Below, piece after piece: positions 1-8,626 of a stretch of DNA of 64,000 bases; position 1 is the stretch's first letter; each line of letters opens with the position of its first letter. Below the pieces are notes generated by a model. The model was given only the letters and a program-made list of their open reading frames with translations, searched no databases and was not told where the DNA came from. The DNA comes from Caldilineaceae bacterium (lineage in GTDB: Bacteria > Chloroflexota > Anaerolineae > Caldilineales > Caldilineaceae): assembly GCA_022827195.1 (NCBI GenBank), contig JAJDTL010000018.1, positions 124,001 to 188,000 on the forward strand, given 5' to 3'. The position numbers and the translations under genes are program-made.

Positions 1-1
1 A

Positions 2-313
2 GCCTACCAGGCGGCCAAGGGAGGGTTGCTTGCACTGACCCGTGCGCTCGCGGCCGACTACGCGCCGCACATCCGCGTGAACACAGTTCTTCCCGGCGCG
101 GTCGTGACCGGGCTGTGGGACCCGATTTCGGAAGAAGACAGGGAAAGGATCGCGCAGATGTGCGCGCTCAAGCGAAACGGCAGACCGGAGGAGATCGCGC
201 AGGCGGTGCTCTTCCTGGCATCCGACATGTCAAGCTACATGACGGGAAGTCACGTCGTGGTCGACGGCGGGTTGAGCTCGATCATGATGTTACCGGATGA
301 CATTTCGCTTTAG
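2..313 (+). CDS. SDR-family oxidoreductase, C-terminal fragment (5' end outside window)
   Basis: This is the C-terminal third of a short-chain dehydrogenase/reductase, an NAD(P)-dependent oxidoreductase with a Rossmann fold. The frame is open from base 2, and its first residues read A-Y-Q-A-A-K, which fits the catalytic YxxxK motif (Tyr at bases 5-7, Lys at 17-19). It continues with the NTVLPG segment and ends with the VVVDGG strand that typically closes classical SDRs. The Rossmann glycine motif and the catalytic Ser lie before the window, so the substrate cannot be predicted. An ATG-like internal start at base 26 is not the true start because the catalytic Tyr and Lys lie upstream of it. 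A good intrinsic terminator follows about 105 bases after the stop, so this is probably the last gene of its transcript. Confidence 0.9.
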   Translation, partial: AYQAAKGGLLALTRALAADYAPHIRVNTVLPGAVVTGLWDPISEEDRERIAQMCALKRNGRPEEIAQAVLFLASDMSSYMTGSHVVVDGGLSSIMMLPDDISL

Positions 314-418
314 CCGGGAGAATCGGACAGGCGAGCCTGGTTCGGTCTCCAAGCGTTGCGAGGTCTCCTGCGAGGGGATCCAGTGGCTGTGCGAATCACT
401 CCATGCAGCGCCCCTGCC

Positions 419-448
419 GGCCCGGCGCCTTCAGCCCGGGCTTTTTTT
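419..448 (+). terminator. Rho-independent terminator after the SDR gene
   Basis: A GC-only stem (GCCCGG at 420-425 pairing with CCGGGC at 436-441, loop of about 10 bases) is followed directly by seven T residues at 442-448. This is a textbook intrinsic terminator for the plus-strand SDR gene that ends at 313. Confidence 0.75.
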
Positions 449-1485
449 GAATGAAGTACCTGGTCGCGGGCCACTTCGCCTGCGCGCGCCGAAATCAGGG
501 TCGAGGTCAGAGTCGAAGTCAGAGGTGGCGTCGGTCTCCTTGTCGGTAGCGCCGCGCAGGTGCGCAAAAGTGGGGCCGATTCTGTCTGACATTGGCCCGG
601 GGGCGTCCGGATGTGACGCAAAGGGGCTGCTAGTTTCTCGGAAACCGGGTATCTACTGGGTATCGATAGGGTATCGAATGCGCTGTTTTGGCCTGATTGG
701 TCCAATTTTGAAAAAAAATTCTCTCTCCTCGTGACAGGATATTGGCATGGACTTTCGTAGCAGGATGCGGTCGCGGTCAGTTCTTTGTCGTTTTTGGACA
801 GAAAGTGCGCAAAAAGTGTCGTTTTGGTGCAGAAAGGGCGCAAAACGGTGACAGTGGCATCCTTTTCGTGACAGGATACCGAGGCGGGTGGCGGCGGCGC
901 AGGCATGGGCGGTCGGGTAGTACATTTCGGGGAGGTAGCGGCAAGGCCCGGTGCGATGTGCGATGGGGACAGGGTTAGGACGTGTCGTTCAGAGTGGGTC
1001 GGCATGGTTGGGGGCCTGGGCAAGGTGGGCGGGCAGTTGTGCGATGCGGCGCATTCGGGTCCGGCCTTGCAGTATAGCACGTTTCGGAGACTCTTGCAGG
1101 GGACTGCGGGAGCGGATTGAGGGACTGCAGTGGATAGTGGGTAGTGGACAGTGGGTAGTGGCCAGTGGTCGGTGGCCAGTGGTCGGTGGGCAGTGGCCAG
1201 TGGTCGGTGGGCAGTGGCCAGTGGTCGGTGGCCAGTAGTCGGTTGCCGGGGACTGCAGGGGACGAGAATGAAACGGTTGCTGCGCGAGGGATGGGGATTT
1301 GTACCCCTTTTTGGCACTGCAGGCCCTAGATTGAAGGCGGTGACAAGCGCCGGTGATTGTGTTAGGATTGCTCTCCAGAACGAGCAAGCGGGCGTCAGCA
1401 GTACACCCGGGCTCCGGCGAACCGACGGGCCGAACAGTTCCCGATGTGACTTGACCGGCCGCAGTCCTACGAGCGAGAGGCAGCA
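449..1485. other. Long intergenic region with several short direct repeats
   Basis: About 1 kb between the SDR terminator and the cupin gene has no convincing gene. Open frames on either strand here have no recognisable domains and run through repeats. It holds three 11-base tandem units beginning GGGTATC (647, 658 and 669), two copies of CGTGACAGGATA (near 731 and 868), two GTGCGCAAAA-type copies (near 559 and 804), and a heptameric tandem array listed separately. The segment looks like a repeat-accumulating spacer. Confidence 0.6.
1133..1245. repeat. Degenerate heptanucleotide tandem repeat array
   Basis: From about 1133 to 1245 the sequence is built from 7-base words such as AGTGGTC, GGTGGCC, GGTGGGC and AGTGGCC in tandem, roughly 15 units. 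The array is most regular between 1165 and 1235 and degenerates at both ends. It resembles the short tandemly repeated heptamers described in filamentous cyanobacteria, but that is only a likeness of form. No coding or RNA role is evident. Confidence 0.8.
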
Positions 1486-1869
1486 ATGGCAAAGACGATA
1501 GTCCTGTCAGCTTCCGAAGCGACGGTGCAGGCGTTCGACTTCGGGGAGCTGATCTGGTATGCCAACGGCAAGTTGGGCAACAGCGCGACGATGACCTTCG
1601 GGCGCGCCATTCTGAAGGCCGGGCAGGCCAATTTTCGCCACTACCATCCCAACTGTGAGGAGATTCTGCACGTCCTCAGCGGGCAGATTGTCCACTCGCT
1701 CGGGGATGAGCTCTACCCGATGGGGCCGGGAGACACGATCGTGGTACCGCCGAACGTCATTCACAATGCCAGCAATGAAGGCGACGGGACAGCGGTCATG
1801 TCGATCCTCTTTTCGACCCCGGACCGGCAGACGGTTGTTGTTGACGATGGAGAGCAGGCCGGCGGATAG
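1486..1869 (+). CDS. Cupin domain-containing protein
   Basis: A 127-residue single-domain cupin, a small beta-barrel protein that usually binds a metal. Cupin motif 1 is seen as H-Y-H-P-N-C-E-E-I-L-H-V around residues 53-64, supplying the two His and the Glu that normally hold the metal. Motif 2 follows as PGDTIVVPPNVIHNA with its conserved His. The start ATG is preceded by GAGAGG at a suitable distance. There is no signal peptide, so it is probably cytoplasmic. The next gene, a desaturase, starts 62 bases downstream on the same strand and may be co-transcribed. Cupins of this size include isomerases, dioxygenases and sugar-binding proteins, and the sequence does not decide between them. Confidence 0.85.
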   Translation: MAKTIVLSASEATVQAFDFGELIWYANGKLGNSATMTFGRAILKAGQANFRHYHPNCEEILHVLSGQIVHSLGDELYPMGPGDTIVVPPNVIHNASNEGDGTAVMSILFSTPDRQTVVVDDGEQAGG

Positions 1870-1931
1870 GGTGAAGCGGCGGTCGCCGCATTCTTCGCAA
1901 TCCGCCGCCGCCAGCGATAGGAGGAAGTGAG

Positions 1932-2954
1932 ATGCAGTCCACCCAGGAAAGTCGCGATGCCCTGAAGATCGATTGGTACCGTGTGCCCGTGGCGCGCGCC
2001 GATCTCAACGCGCTCAATCAACGCAGCGACTGGCAGGGAACGCTGCAGGTCGCCGGACACCTTGGCCTGGTGCTGATCAGCGGCGCTGCAGGCTGGTATG
2101 CGGCGGCACACCTGCCGCTGCCCGCGCTTCTCCTGCTCCTGTTCCTGCACGGCACATTCTACTCCTTTCTTTTCAACGGCACGCACGAGCTCCTGCACAA
2201 CACCGTATTCAAGACGAAGACGCTGAATGTCCTTTTCGCCCGCACGCTCAGCTTCCTCGTATGGCGCAACCACCTGATGTTTTCGACGAGCCACGTCGAG
2301 CACCACAAGTACACGCTGCACCCGCCGGACGACCTCGAAGTCGAGCTGCCGATGGAGTTGACCGCGGCCGGCTTTCTCAAAAACGCATTGGTCGACCCGT
2401 GGGTTTTCTTTGATACCATAAAGGCGACCGTGCGCCTTGCCTGCGGTCGGCTGGAAGGGGAATGGGAGCACTCGCTCTTTCCACCAGAAGAGGCACAGAA
2501 GCGGCGTCAGCTTTTCGCCTGGGCGCGCTGGCTGCTGCTGGGGCATGGCCTGATCCTGGCGGTGTCGCTCTACTTCGGCTGGTGGTTTCTTCCCGTCCTG
2601 ACGACCTTCGCGCCATTCTACGGGGGATGGCTGCGCTACCTGTGCAACAATCTGCAGCACGCCGGCTTGCAGGACAACGTGCCCGACTTTCGCCTCTGCT
2701 GCCGCACCGTCTATCTCAATCCGTTTACCAGTTTCCTATACTGGCAGATGAACTATCACACCGAACACCACATGTACGCGGGCGTTCCCTGCTACAATCT
2801 GCCCAAGCTGCACCGCCTAATCAAGCCGGAGATGCCTGCGTGCAAACGGGGTCTGCTGCCCGCGTGGATTGAAATCATCAGGATCATGAGGAAGCAGAAA
2901 GCGGACCCCGCCTACCAGCACGTCCCAGAGCTACCTACGCCCGCACCGATCTGA
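1932..2954 (+). CDS. Membrane fatty acid desaturase family protein
   Basis: A 340-residue integral membrane di-iron enzyme of the fatty acid desaturase/hydroxylase superfamily. The three histidine clusters that bind the two irons are visible: HELLH in a GTHELLHN context, HVEHH, and HTEHH before MYAGVPCYNLPKLH. Hydrophobic stretches before the first box and between boxes two and three fit a four-helix membrane core. The GGAGG ribosome site sits just before the ATG. The third-box context, with a Tyr-Asn-Leu-Pro-x-Leu-His tail, is shared with several desaturases and beta-carotene-type hydroxylases, so the lipid substrate remains open. It lies 62 bases after the cupin gene, probably in one transcript. 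Confidence 0.88.
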   Translation: MQSTQESRDALKIDWYRVPVARADLNALNQRSDWQGTLQVAGHLGLVLISGAAGWYAAAHLPLPALLLLLFLHGTFYSFLFNGTHELLHNTVFKTKTLNVLFARTLSFLVWRNHLMFSTSHVEHHKYTLHPPDDLEVELPMELTAAGFLKNALVDPWVFFDTIKATVRLACGRLEGEWEHSLFPPEEAQKRRQLFAWARWLLLGHGLILAVSLYFGWWFLPVLTTFAPFYGGWLRYLCNNLQHAGLQDNVPDFRLCCRTVYLNPFTSFLYWQMNYHTEHHMYAGVPCYNLPKLHRLIKPEMPACKRGLLPAWIEIIRIMRKQKADPAYQHVPELPTPAPI

Positions 2955-3082
2955 GCTCGCGCGTAAGCCCGCGGCGGAGCGTTCTTGCCGCGCCCTAATA
3001 TGGCAGCTGCAATCCGGGGTTTGAAGCTGTTCCGATTACAACAGATTAATCGCAGACCAAAGTCACAGGCAGGAGATGCGCC

Positions 3083-4141
3083 ATGACGGAACGTACGCTG
3101 TATGTCGGCACTTATACACATCGAGACAGCGAAGGCATCTACATCTATCGTTTTGACACGGTGAGCGGTTCACTGCGCCGGGAGGCCGTTTGCGCCGGGC
3201 TGGACAGCCCCTCATTCCTTGCGCTGCATCCAGGCGGGCAGGTTCTCTACGCCGTACACGAGAGCGAGGAAGCAGGACAGGTCAGCAGTTTTGCGATCGA
3301 CAGCAGGTCCGGAGGCCTGACCTTCCTGAACCGCCAGCCGACGCACGGAAGCTCGCCCTGTCATCTGGCCGTCGAGCCGGGGGGGAATACGCTGGTCGTG
3401 GCCAACTACTACAGCGGCAACGTGGCGGTCTATCCACTGGATGCCGACGGTACCATCGGCGACCCGGTGCAGGACATTCAGCACCATGGCAGCGGCCCGA
3501 ACCAGGAGCGGCAGGAGGCCGCGCATGCGCACTCGGCAACGGTCAGCCCCGACGGCGGCCGCGTCTACGTGGCCGACCTGGGCATTGACAAGGTGATGAT
3601 CTACCGCATCGTCGACGGGCAAATGGAGGCCAACGACCCCGATCATACGCCTTTGCACGCAGGCGCCGGGCCGCGCCACTTTGATTTCCATCCCAACGGG
3701 CGCCTGGCGTATGTAATCAACGAACTCGACCTGACGGTTACAGCCTGTGCCTACGATGGCGAAAGCGGCGGCTTGACGCCAATTCAGACGCTCTCCACGC
3801 TGCCGGAGGATGTGCAAGATCGCAGTGGATTCAGCTGTGCCGACATCCACGTCTCAGGCGACGGCCGCTTCGTATACGGTTCGAACCGCGGCCACGATAC
3901 CATCGCAATCTTTGCGGTTGACGACGGCAGCGGTCAGCTGACTTCGGTCGGGCATGCTTCGACGCGCGGCCGGACGCCGCGCAACTTCACGCTCGACCCG
4001 ACCGGGGCGTGGCTCCTGGCCGCCAATCAGGACTCAGACGACATCGGCGTTTTCGGGCGTGACATTGACACGGGCCAACTGACTCCTCACGGCGAAATGG
4101 TCTGGGCGCCGATGCCGGTCTGCCTGCTGTTCGGCCCGTAG
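3083..4141 (+). CDS. Lactonase family protein (YbhE/Pgl-type seven-bladed beta-propeller)
   Basis: A 352-residue beta-propeller of the 6-phosphogluconolactonase family related to E. coli YbhE. It opens with YVGTYT, and repeated blades carry HPGGQVLYAVHE, SPDGGRVYVADLG, HPNGRLAYVINEL and DPTGAWLLAANQDSD, the typical alternation of propeller strands. The central H-A-H-S-A sequence matches the conserved region of this family. The length is usual for a complete propeller. AGGAG precedes the ATG. There is no signal peptide. In this neighbourhood a role in opening sugar lactones during sugar-acid catabolism is plausible, but many family members have not been tested biochemically. Confidence 0.85.
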   Translation: MTERTLYVGTYTHRDSEGIYIYRFDTVSGSLRREAVCAGLDSPSFLALHPGGQVLYAVHESEEAGQVSSFAIDSRSGGLTFLNRQPTHGSSPCHLAVEPGGNTLVVANYYSGNVAVYPLDADGTIGDPVQDIQHHGSGPNQERQEAAHAHSATVSPDGGRVYVADLGIDKVMIYRIVDGQMEANDPDHTPLHAGAGPRHFDFHPNGRLAYVINELDLTVTACAYDGESGGLTPIQTLSTLPEDVQDRSGFSCADIHVSGDGRFVYGSNRGHDTIAIFAVDDGSGQLTSVGHASTRGRTPRNFTLDPTGAWLLAANQDSDDIGVFGRDIDTGQLTPHGEMVWAPMPVCLLFGP

Positions 4142-4161
4142 CGGCAAAGGGAGAGTCTTTC

Positions 4162-5421
4162 GTGCAGTTCGGAATCTTCTACGAACATCAGCTGCCGCGT
4201 CCATGGGGCGAGGAGGGCGAGCACCGCCTGCTCAAGGAGGCGCTGGAGCAGGTCGAGCTGGCGGACCGCCTGGGGATCGAATACGCCTGGGAGGTGGAGC
4301 ACCACTTCCTTGAGGAGTACTCCCATTCGTCGGCGCCCGAGGTCTTTCTGGCGGCCTGCAGCCAGCGCACCAAGCGGATCCGGCTGGGCCACGGGATCGT
4401 GCTGATGCCGTGCGGCTTCAATCATCCGGCGCGTGTTGCCGAGCGGCTTGCCACGCTGGACCTGATCAGCGACGGGCGCGTCGAATGGGGCACCGGCTCG
4501 GCCAGCAGCCGCAGCGAGCTCGAGGGATTCGGCATCGATCCCGACCAGAAGCACCTGATGTGGGAAGAAGCGGTGCGCGAAGCGGCCAAAATGATGGTGA
4601 TGGAACCGTACGCCGGCTACGAGGGGCAGAGTTTTGCCATGCCGGCGCGCAACGTGGTGCCCAAGCCGCTGCAGAAGCCGCATCCTCCGCTGTGGCTGGC
4701 CTGCTCGAACAGGGAGACGATCAAGATCGCGGCCCGCTACGGAATGGGCGCGCTGACCTTTGCATTTATCGATCCCGCGGCCGCGGCCCACTGGGTGGAA
4801 GAGTACTATGAGACGTTTCAGCGGGAGTGCAGGCCGATAGGCAGGGCCGTCAACCCAAACATTGCCATCGTGGCCGGGTTCATGCTGCACGGGGACGGCG
4901 CCGAGGCCGTGCGGCGCGGCGCGCGAAACTTTCAGTTCTTCGGCTACGCGCTGAGCCACTTTTACATCAGCGGCAGCCACCAGCCCGGCAACTTCGACCT
5001 CTGGGAAGACTTCCAGCGCAATATGCCGCCGAGTACCGAACCGGCTGCCGGCATCGGGAGCCCCGACCAGGTGCGGAGCAACCTGGAGGCGCTCGAGGCC
5101 GCGGGCGTCGACCAGGTCGTGTTTGTGCAGCAGGCGGGCAACAACCGGCACGAACACATCTGCGAATCGTTGGAGCTATTCGCGGAGCGGCTGCTGCCGG
5201 CGTTCAAAGAGCGGGACGAAGTCCACCGGCGGCGCAAAGCGGCAAGGCTGGCGCCTGCGATCGAGCTGGCGATGGCGCATGTGAGCGAACTGCCGCAAAT
5301 GGAGGAGATGCCCGCTCTGGACGCCTATCCGCTGCAGGCGGCCAAAGAGGGGCTGGCTGAAGAGCCGCAACGTCCTGTCGACGGCGACAATATCGTGACC
5401 GCGATCGCGGGCCGGGGCTGA
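4162..5421 (+). CDS. LLM-class flavin-dependent oxidoreductase (luciferase-like monooxygenase)
   Basis: A 419-residue TIM-barrel protein of the bacterial luciferase-like family, which uses reduced FMN or F420 to oxidise small organic molecules. Family features are the N-terminal F-Y-E-H-Q, the W-E-V-E-H-H-F segment (residues about 50-56), GHGIVLMP, and RVAERLATLDLISDGRVEWGTG. The start is GTG with AAGGGAG upstream, 20 bases after the lactonase stop, so the two genes are likely in one operon. The C-terminal 70 residues, about 350-419, form a charged extension beyond the barrel that I do not recognise. The substrate cannot be assigned. Confidence 0.87.
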   Translation: MQFGIFYEHQLPRPWGEEGEHRLLKEALEQVELADRLGIEYAWEVEHHFLEEYSHSSAPEVFLAACSQRTKRIRLGHGIVLMPCGFNHPARVAERLATLDLISDGRVEWGTGSASSRSELEGFGIDPDQKHLMWEEAVREAAKMMVMEPYAGYEGQSFAMPARNVVPKPLQKPHPPLWLACSNRETIKIAARYGMGALTFAFIDPAAAAHWVEEYYETFQRECRPIGRAVNPNIAIVAGFMLHGDGAEAVRRGARNFQFFGYALSHFYISGSHQPGNFDLWEDFQRNMPPSTEPAAGIGSPDQVRSNLEALEAAGVDQVVFVQQAGNNRHEHICESLELFAERLLPAFKERDEVHRRRKAARLAPAIELAMAHVSELPQMEEMPALDAYPLQAAKEGLAEEPQRPVDGDNIVTAIAGRG

Positions 5422-5475
5422 CTACCGGTTACCCACTTCAGACATGCAGGCCGGTAGGGTTGCCGAAATGGCAGC

Positions 5476-7293
5476 TCAGCCGCTTTCAATCGCGGCGCGC
5501 ACCTGCTGCGCGGACCTGATGCGCGCCATGTCGAACTTCGCCGAGCGGTCGAAGCGGTAGATTCCGTTCTGCTCCTGGTAGATGTCGGTCAATTGCGTAT
5601 AGCAATAGCCAAAGTGGGCGGGGTCGTCGAGCAGAACGGCGCACAGCCGCGTGAACCGCTGGTAGAACTCCTCGATCGAGCGCGGGCGTTCGCCGTAGCC
5701 CCATGAGTATTCCTCCTCTCCTGCATCCGGATTCCACCAGATGCCGCCGAACTCGCTGACGAAGAAGGGCTGGCCACGGTAAGGCATCGACCACGGTTGC
5801 CCATCCCGTCCGTTGAAGTGTGGACGGCCGCCGCCGGTGCCGGCGTGGTTCGAGGCGAAGGTATCGACGTCCTGCGTATAGTCGTGGCAGTCGTAGACGT
5901 CCGCTTCGGGCACACGGTGGGAATAGCCGGACGTATCCAGCACAGGACGGGTCAGGTCCATCGCCTTGGTGGCCAGGAACAGGCCGCGCGTGACCGCGTC
6001 GAGGGTCGTGATGCGGTCGTGCAGCGGTTGCCAGGTCTCGTTCAGCGGACACCAGCCGATGATCGAAGGGTGCGAATAGTCCCGCTCCAGCACCTCCAGC
6101 CATTCGGTGATGTAGGAGGCTGTGGGCTGCTGATGCGTTTCCTGCGGCCCGTAGGCGCGGCAACCCCAGTCGCCGAATTCCCCCCAGAGCAGGTAACCGA
6201 GACGGTCGGCGTGATAGAGGAAGCGCTCTTCGAAGACCTTTTGGTGTAGCCGGGCACCATTGAATCCGGCGTCGATGCTCAACTCTATGTCGCGTCTCAG
6301 TGCTTCGTCGCTCGGCGCGGTCATGATGCCGTCCGGGTAGTAGCCCTGGTCGAGCACGAGCCGCTGGAAGACCGGGTCACCGTTGAGTGTGATTGCCTTT
6401 CCATCGATCGCGACGCTGCGCAGACCGGCGTAGCTGCGGGCCTCGTCGAGGGTTGTACCGTCCCCGTCCACCAGGCGCAGGATGACATCGTACAGATGCG
6501 GGTCCTCGGGCGACCACAGCCTTCGTCGCTCTGCGCGGACCGCCAGGTCAAGGTTCAGGCCAAGGTCGAGCTCGGCGGAACACGACGCTTCGCTGACAAG
6601 GCCGGCGGCATCGAGCAGTTGTGCGTGCAGCTTGAGCCCCTTTCTGCTGACAGGTTTCGCCTGCTCTGCTACGCCCGGTCGATGAACGAGCGGCTGTTCA
6701 AGCCGGAAGACGCCATTGGCTGTGTCGGGTGTAAGGCGAGGACGGCCAAGATGTATGTCGGGAACGGGCTCCATCCAAACGCTCTGCCAGATGCCGGTCG
6801 TGCGCAGGTAGATGGCGCCGCGCGGGGCGTACGTCTGGGCCTGTTTGCCACGCGGCTGGGGATCGCGGTGGCTGTCGCGGGCGCGTACGACAATGTCAGT
6901 GCGATCGCCGGGCGCGGCCGCGCCGCTCAGGTCACAGGTGAACGGGCTGAAACCGCCCCTGTGCCGGCCGACCTCCTGCCCGTTGACCCAGACCGTGGCG
7001 TCATAGTCGACGGCCTGGAAGTGCAGCAGAAGGCGCCGTCCCGCCCAGCTGCTGGGAATCTCAACCTGGCGGCGATACCATACGGCCTCCAGGAAGTCGT
7101 TGTTCCCTACGCCTGAGAGCTGCGACTCCGGGCAGAAGGGCACTGTGATGCTGCCGACGAGCGGGCGTTCCAGCAGCCCGCGTTCCAGGCCGCTGTCGCC
7201 CTGGTCGATTTCAAACTCCCACTCGCCGTTGAGACAGAGCCAGTCAGAGCGGACGAACTGCGGCCGCGGGTACTCGGGTCGCGGGATCGACAT
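5476..7293 (-). CDS. Glycoside hydrolase family 2 protein (beta-galactosidase/beta-glucuronidase type)
   Basis: A 605-residue retaining glycosidase with the GH2 order: N-terminal sugar-binding jelly roll (about 1-170, with NGEWEFEIDQGD and VDYDATVWVNGQEVGRHRGGFSPF), an immunoglobulin-like domain (about 180-290), and a catalytic TIM barrel. The acid/base is Glu419 in PLNETW and the nucleophile Glu514 in VSEFGG. I chose the ATG at 7293 because GGAGG lies six bases upstream. The frame is open further upstream but that stretch has no domain content and would run into the neighbouring gene. No signal peptide is seen, so it is probably cytoplasmic. The dehydrogenase upstream on the same strand ends 38 bases before, suggesting co-transcription in sugar breakdown. 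Confidence 0.9.
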   Translation of the reverse strand: MSIPRPEYPRPQFVRSDWLCLNGEWEFEIDQGDSGLERGLLERPLVGSITVPFCPESQLSGVGNNDFLEAVWYRRQVEIPSSWAGRRLLLHFQAVDYDATVWVNGQEVGRHRGGFSPFTCDLSGAAAPGDRTDIVVRARDSHRDPQPRGKQAQTYAPRGAIYLRTTGIWQSVWMEPVPDIHLGRPRLTPDTANGVFRLEQPLVHRPGVAEQAKPVSRKGLKLHAQLLDAAGLVSEASCSAELDLGLNLDLAVRAERRRLWSPEDPHLYDVILRLVDGDGTTLDEARSYAGLRSVAIDGKAITLNGDPVFQRLVLDQGYYPDGIMTAPSDEALRRDIELSIDAGFNGARLHQKVFEERFLYHADRLGYLLWGEFGDWGCRAYGPQETHQQPTASYITEWLEVLERDYSHPSIIGWCPLNETWQPLHDRITTLDAVTRGLFLATKAMDLTRPVLDTSGYSHRVPEADVYDCHDYTQDVDTFASNHAGTGGGRPHFNGRDGQPWSMPYRGQPFFVSEFGGIWWNPDAGEEEYSWGYGERPRSIEEFYQRFTRLCAVLLDDPAHFGYCYTQLTDIYQEQNGIYRFDRSAKFDMARIRSAQQVRAAIESG

Positions 7294-7331
7294 GGATAAC
7301 CTCCAGGCTGGGGTCTTAGAGAGGGAAAGAC

Positions 7332-8381
7332 TCAGTTTTTGTCCGGCACGAGCAGCACCTTCGAGACATTGCCGGGGCTGTGGATGAGCCTTTGAAACCA
7401 TTCGCCGCCATCGGCCAGAGGGGCTTCGACTATCCACGGATCAAGGCGATAGTTTCCAGCGTGGAGCTGGTCCAGGCCCTGAGCGAAGTCAGTTGCAGCG
7501 TAGGCAAAGCTGCCGCGCACGGTCAGCTCCTGGCGGATAATGGCCGCGGCCGGCATTGCGCTCGTCTCCTCGTGCAGCCCTGAAAGGATGAGCGTACCGG
7601 CGCTGCGGGTGGCGGCCACACACTGGCTGCGCGTCCCGCCGGTGCCGACCGCATCGACCGAGACGGCCACGCCGTCGCCCGCGGTCTCCTCTTTGACGAA
7701 CTCAACGAGATCGGGGCCCTGGCCGGCGACGTCTGTTCCCGGCGCGGCGGGCGAGAAGGTTATGCCGCCGAGGGCGCCGCCCATCGCCAGCCGTTCGGGA
7801 TCGAGATCGGCGATGAAGATCCGCTCCGCGCCTGCCAGCTTCAGTGCCTGCAGCGCGAGCAGCCCGATCGGACCGGCGCCAATGATCAGGGCCGACTCGC
7901 CGGCGACCTCACCTGCCAGGGCGCCGATGCGTACACCGACCCCCACAGGCTCGGTCAGGGCGCCGGTACGCAGCGACATTCCATCCGGCAGTTTGTGAAC
8001 GAGGAATGCCGGGATGCTGACATATTCTGCGAATGCCCCCGGGCGGTGCGCGCCGACCAGTCGCCGCTCGGGGCACAGTTGGGTCAGCCCCAAGCGGCAG
8101 GTGCGGCAGTGGCCGCAGTAGGTGAGCGGGTTGACAGTGACGGCGTCGCCGGTCTCGAAGCCGGTTACGTCGCGACCGGTCTCCACGATCTCTCCGGCAA
8201 ACTCATGGCCCATGACGAGCGGCGGCGTACGCAGGGCGTTATGGCCAAGGTAGCCGCTCAACTCGGAACCACAGATGCCGGCATAGGCGACGCGGATTAC
8301 AACTTCCGAGGCTGTCGGCGCAGGCTCAGGCTGCTCCTGCATCTCCATCCTTTCCGGCGCGGTCCATACGAGCGCTCGCAT
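7332..8381 (-). CDS. Zinc-dependent alcohol/polyol dehydrogenase (MDR superfamily)
   Basis: A 349-residue medium-chain dehydrogenase of the sorbitol/threonine dehydrogenase type, expected to oxidise a sugar alcohol or similar substrate with NAD(P). Catalytic zinc ligands are in GICGSELSGY and GHEFAGEI. The structural zinc is held by four Cys in CGHCRTCRLGLTQLC. The Rossmann motif GAGPIGLL follows near residue 170. The ATG at 8381 is preceded by GGAGG. An in-frame upstream extension lacks support. It is transcribed away from the dehydratase at 8627 and probably together with the GH2 gene downstream. Confidence 0.9.
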   Translation of the reverse strand: MRALVWTAPERMEMQEQPEPAPTASEVVIRVAYAGICGSELSGYLGHNALRTPPLVMGHEFAGEIVETGRDVTGFETGDAVTVNPLTYCGHCRTCRLGLTQLCPERRLVGAHRPGAFAEYVSIPAFLVHKLPDGMSLRTGALTEPVGVGVRIGALAGEVAGESALIIGAGPIGLLALQALKLAGAERIFIADLDPERLAMGGALGGITFSPAAPGTDVAGQGPDLVEFVKEETAGDGVAVSVDAVGTGGTRSQCVAATRSAGTLILSGLHEETSAMPAAAIIRQELTVRGSFAYAATDFAQGLDQLHAGNYRLDPWIVEAPLADGGEWFQRLIHSPGNVSKVLLVPDKN

Positions 8382-8421
8382 TGAAATCCTCCACAGATTG
8401 GTTGGCCTATCGTCTGGCAAC

Positions 8422-8450
8422 ATGATACGGAATCGCGGCTCGAACTGCAA
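8422..8450 (-). promoter_or_regulatory. Candidate sigma-70-type promoter for the 7332-8381 dehydrogenase
   Basis: Read on the minus strand, TTGCAG (8450-8445), a 17-base spacer and TATCAT (8427-8422) lie about 40 bases upstream of the start codon. The -10 matches five of six consensus bases and the -35 three of six. The spacing is ideal. Confidence 0.45.
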
Positions 8451-8626
8451 TTGGGACAGAGCCTCAGTTTGCTGCAGAGCACGACGTTGCGTTGCGCTTT
8501 TGCGCCTCTTTCCCAGGGGCTGCAGCTTGCGTCGATCGCAGCTTGCGGGTAGGCTTGCAGGAGCGAACAGCCGCCGGAAAACTCCGTTCAGCCACCAATG
8601 TTGTCTGCTACTTCGAGGAGCCTTCT

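Noticed and set aside
1133-1245. CRISPR array
   Set aside because: Units are seven bases with no spacers, so this is a tandem repeat.
310-1317. A 335-codon open frame on the minus strand over the spacer
   Set aside because: It runs through the terminator and the heptamer array, so its protein is simple repeat, with no recognisable domain.
7294-7437. N-terminal extension of the GH2 protein
   Set aside because: It lacks family similarity, overlaps the neighbouring dehydrogenase, and a good GGAGG supports the start at 7293.
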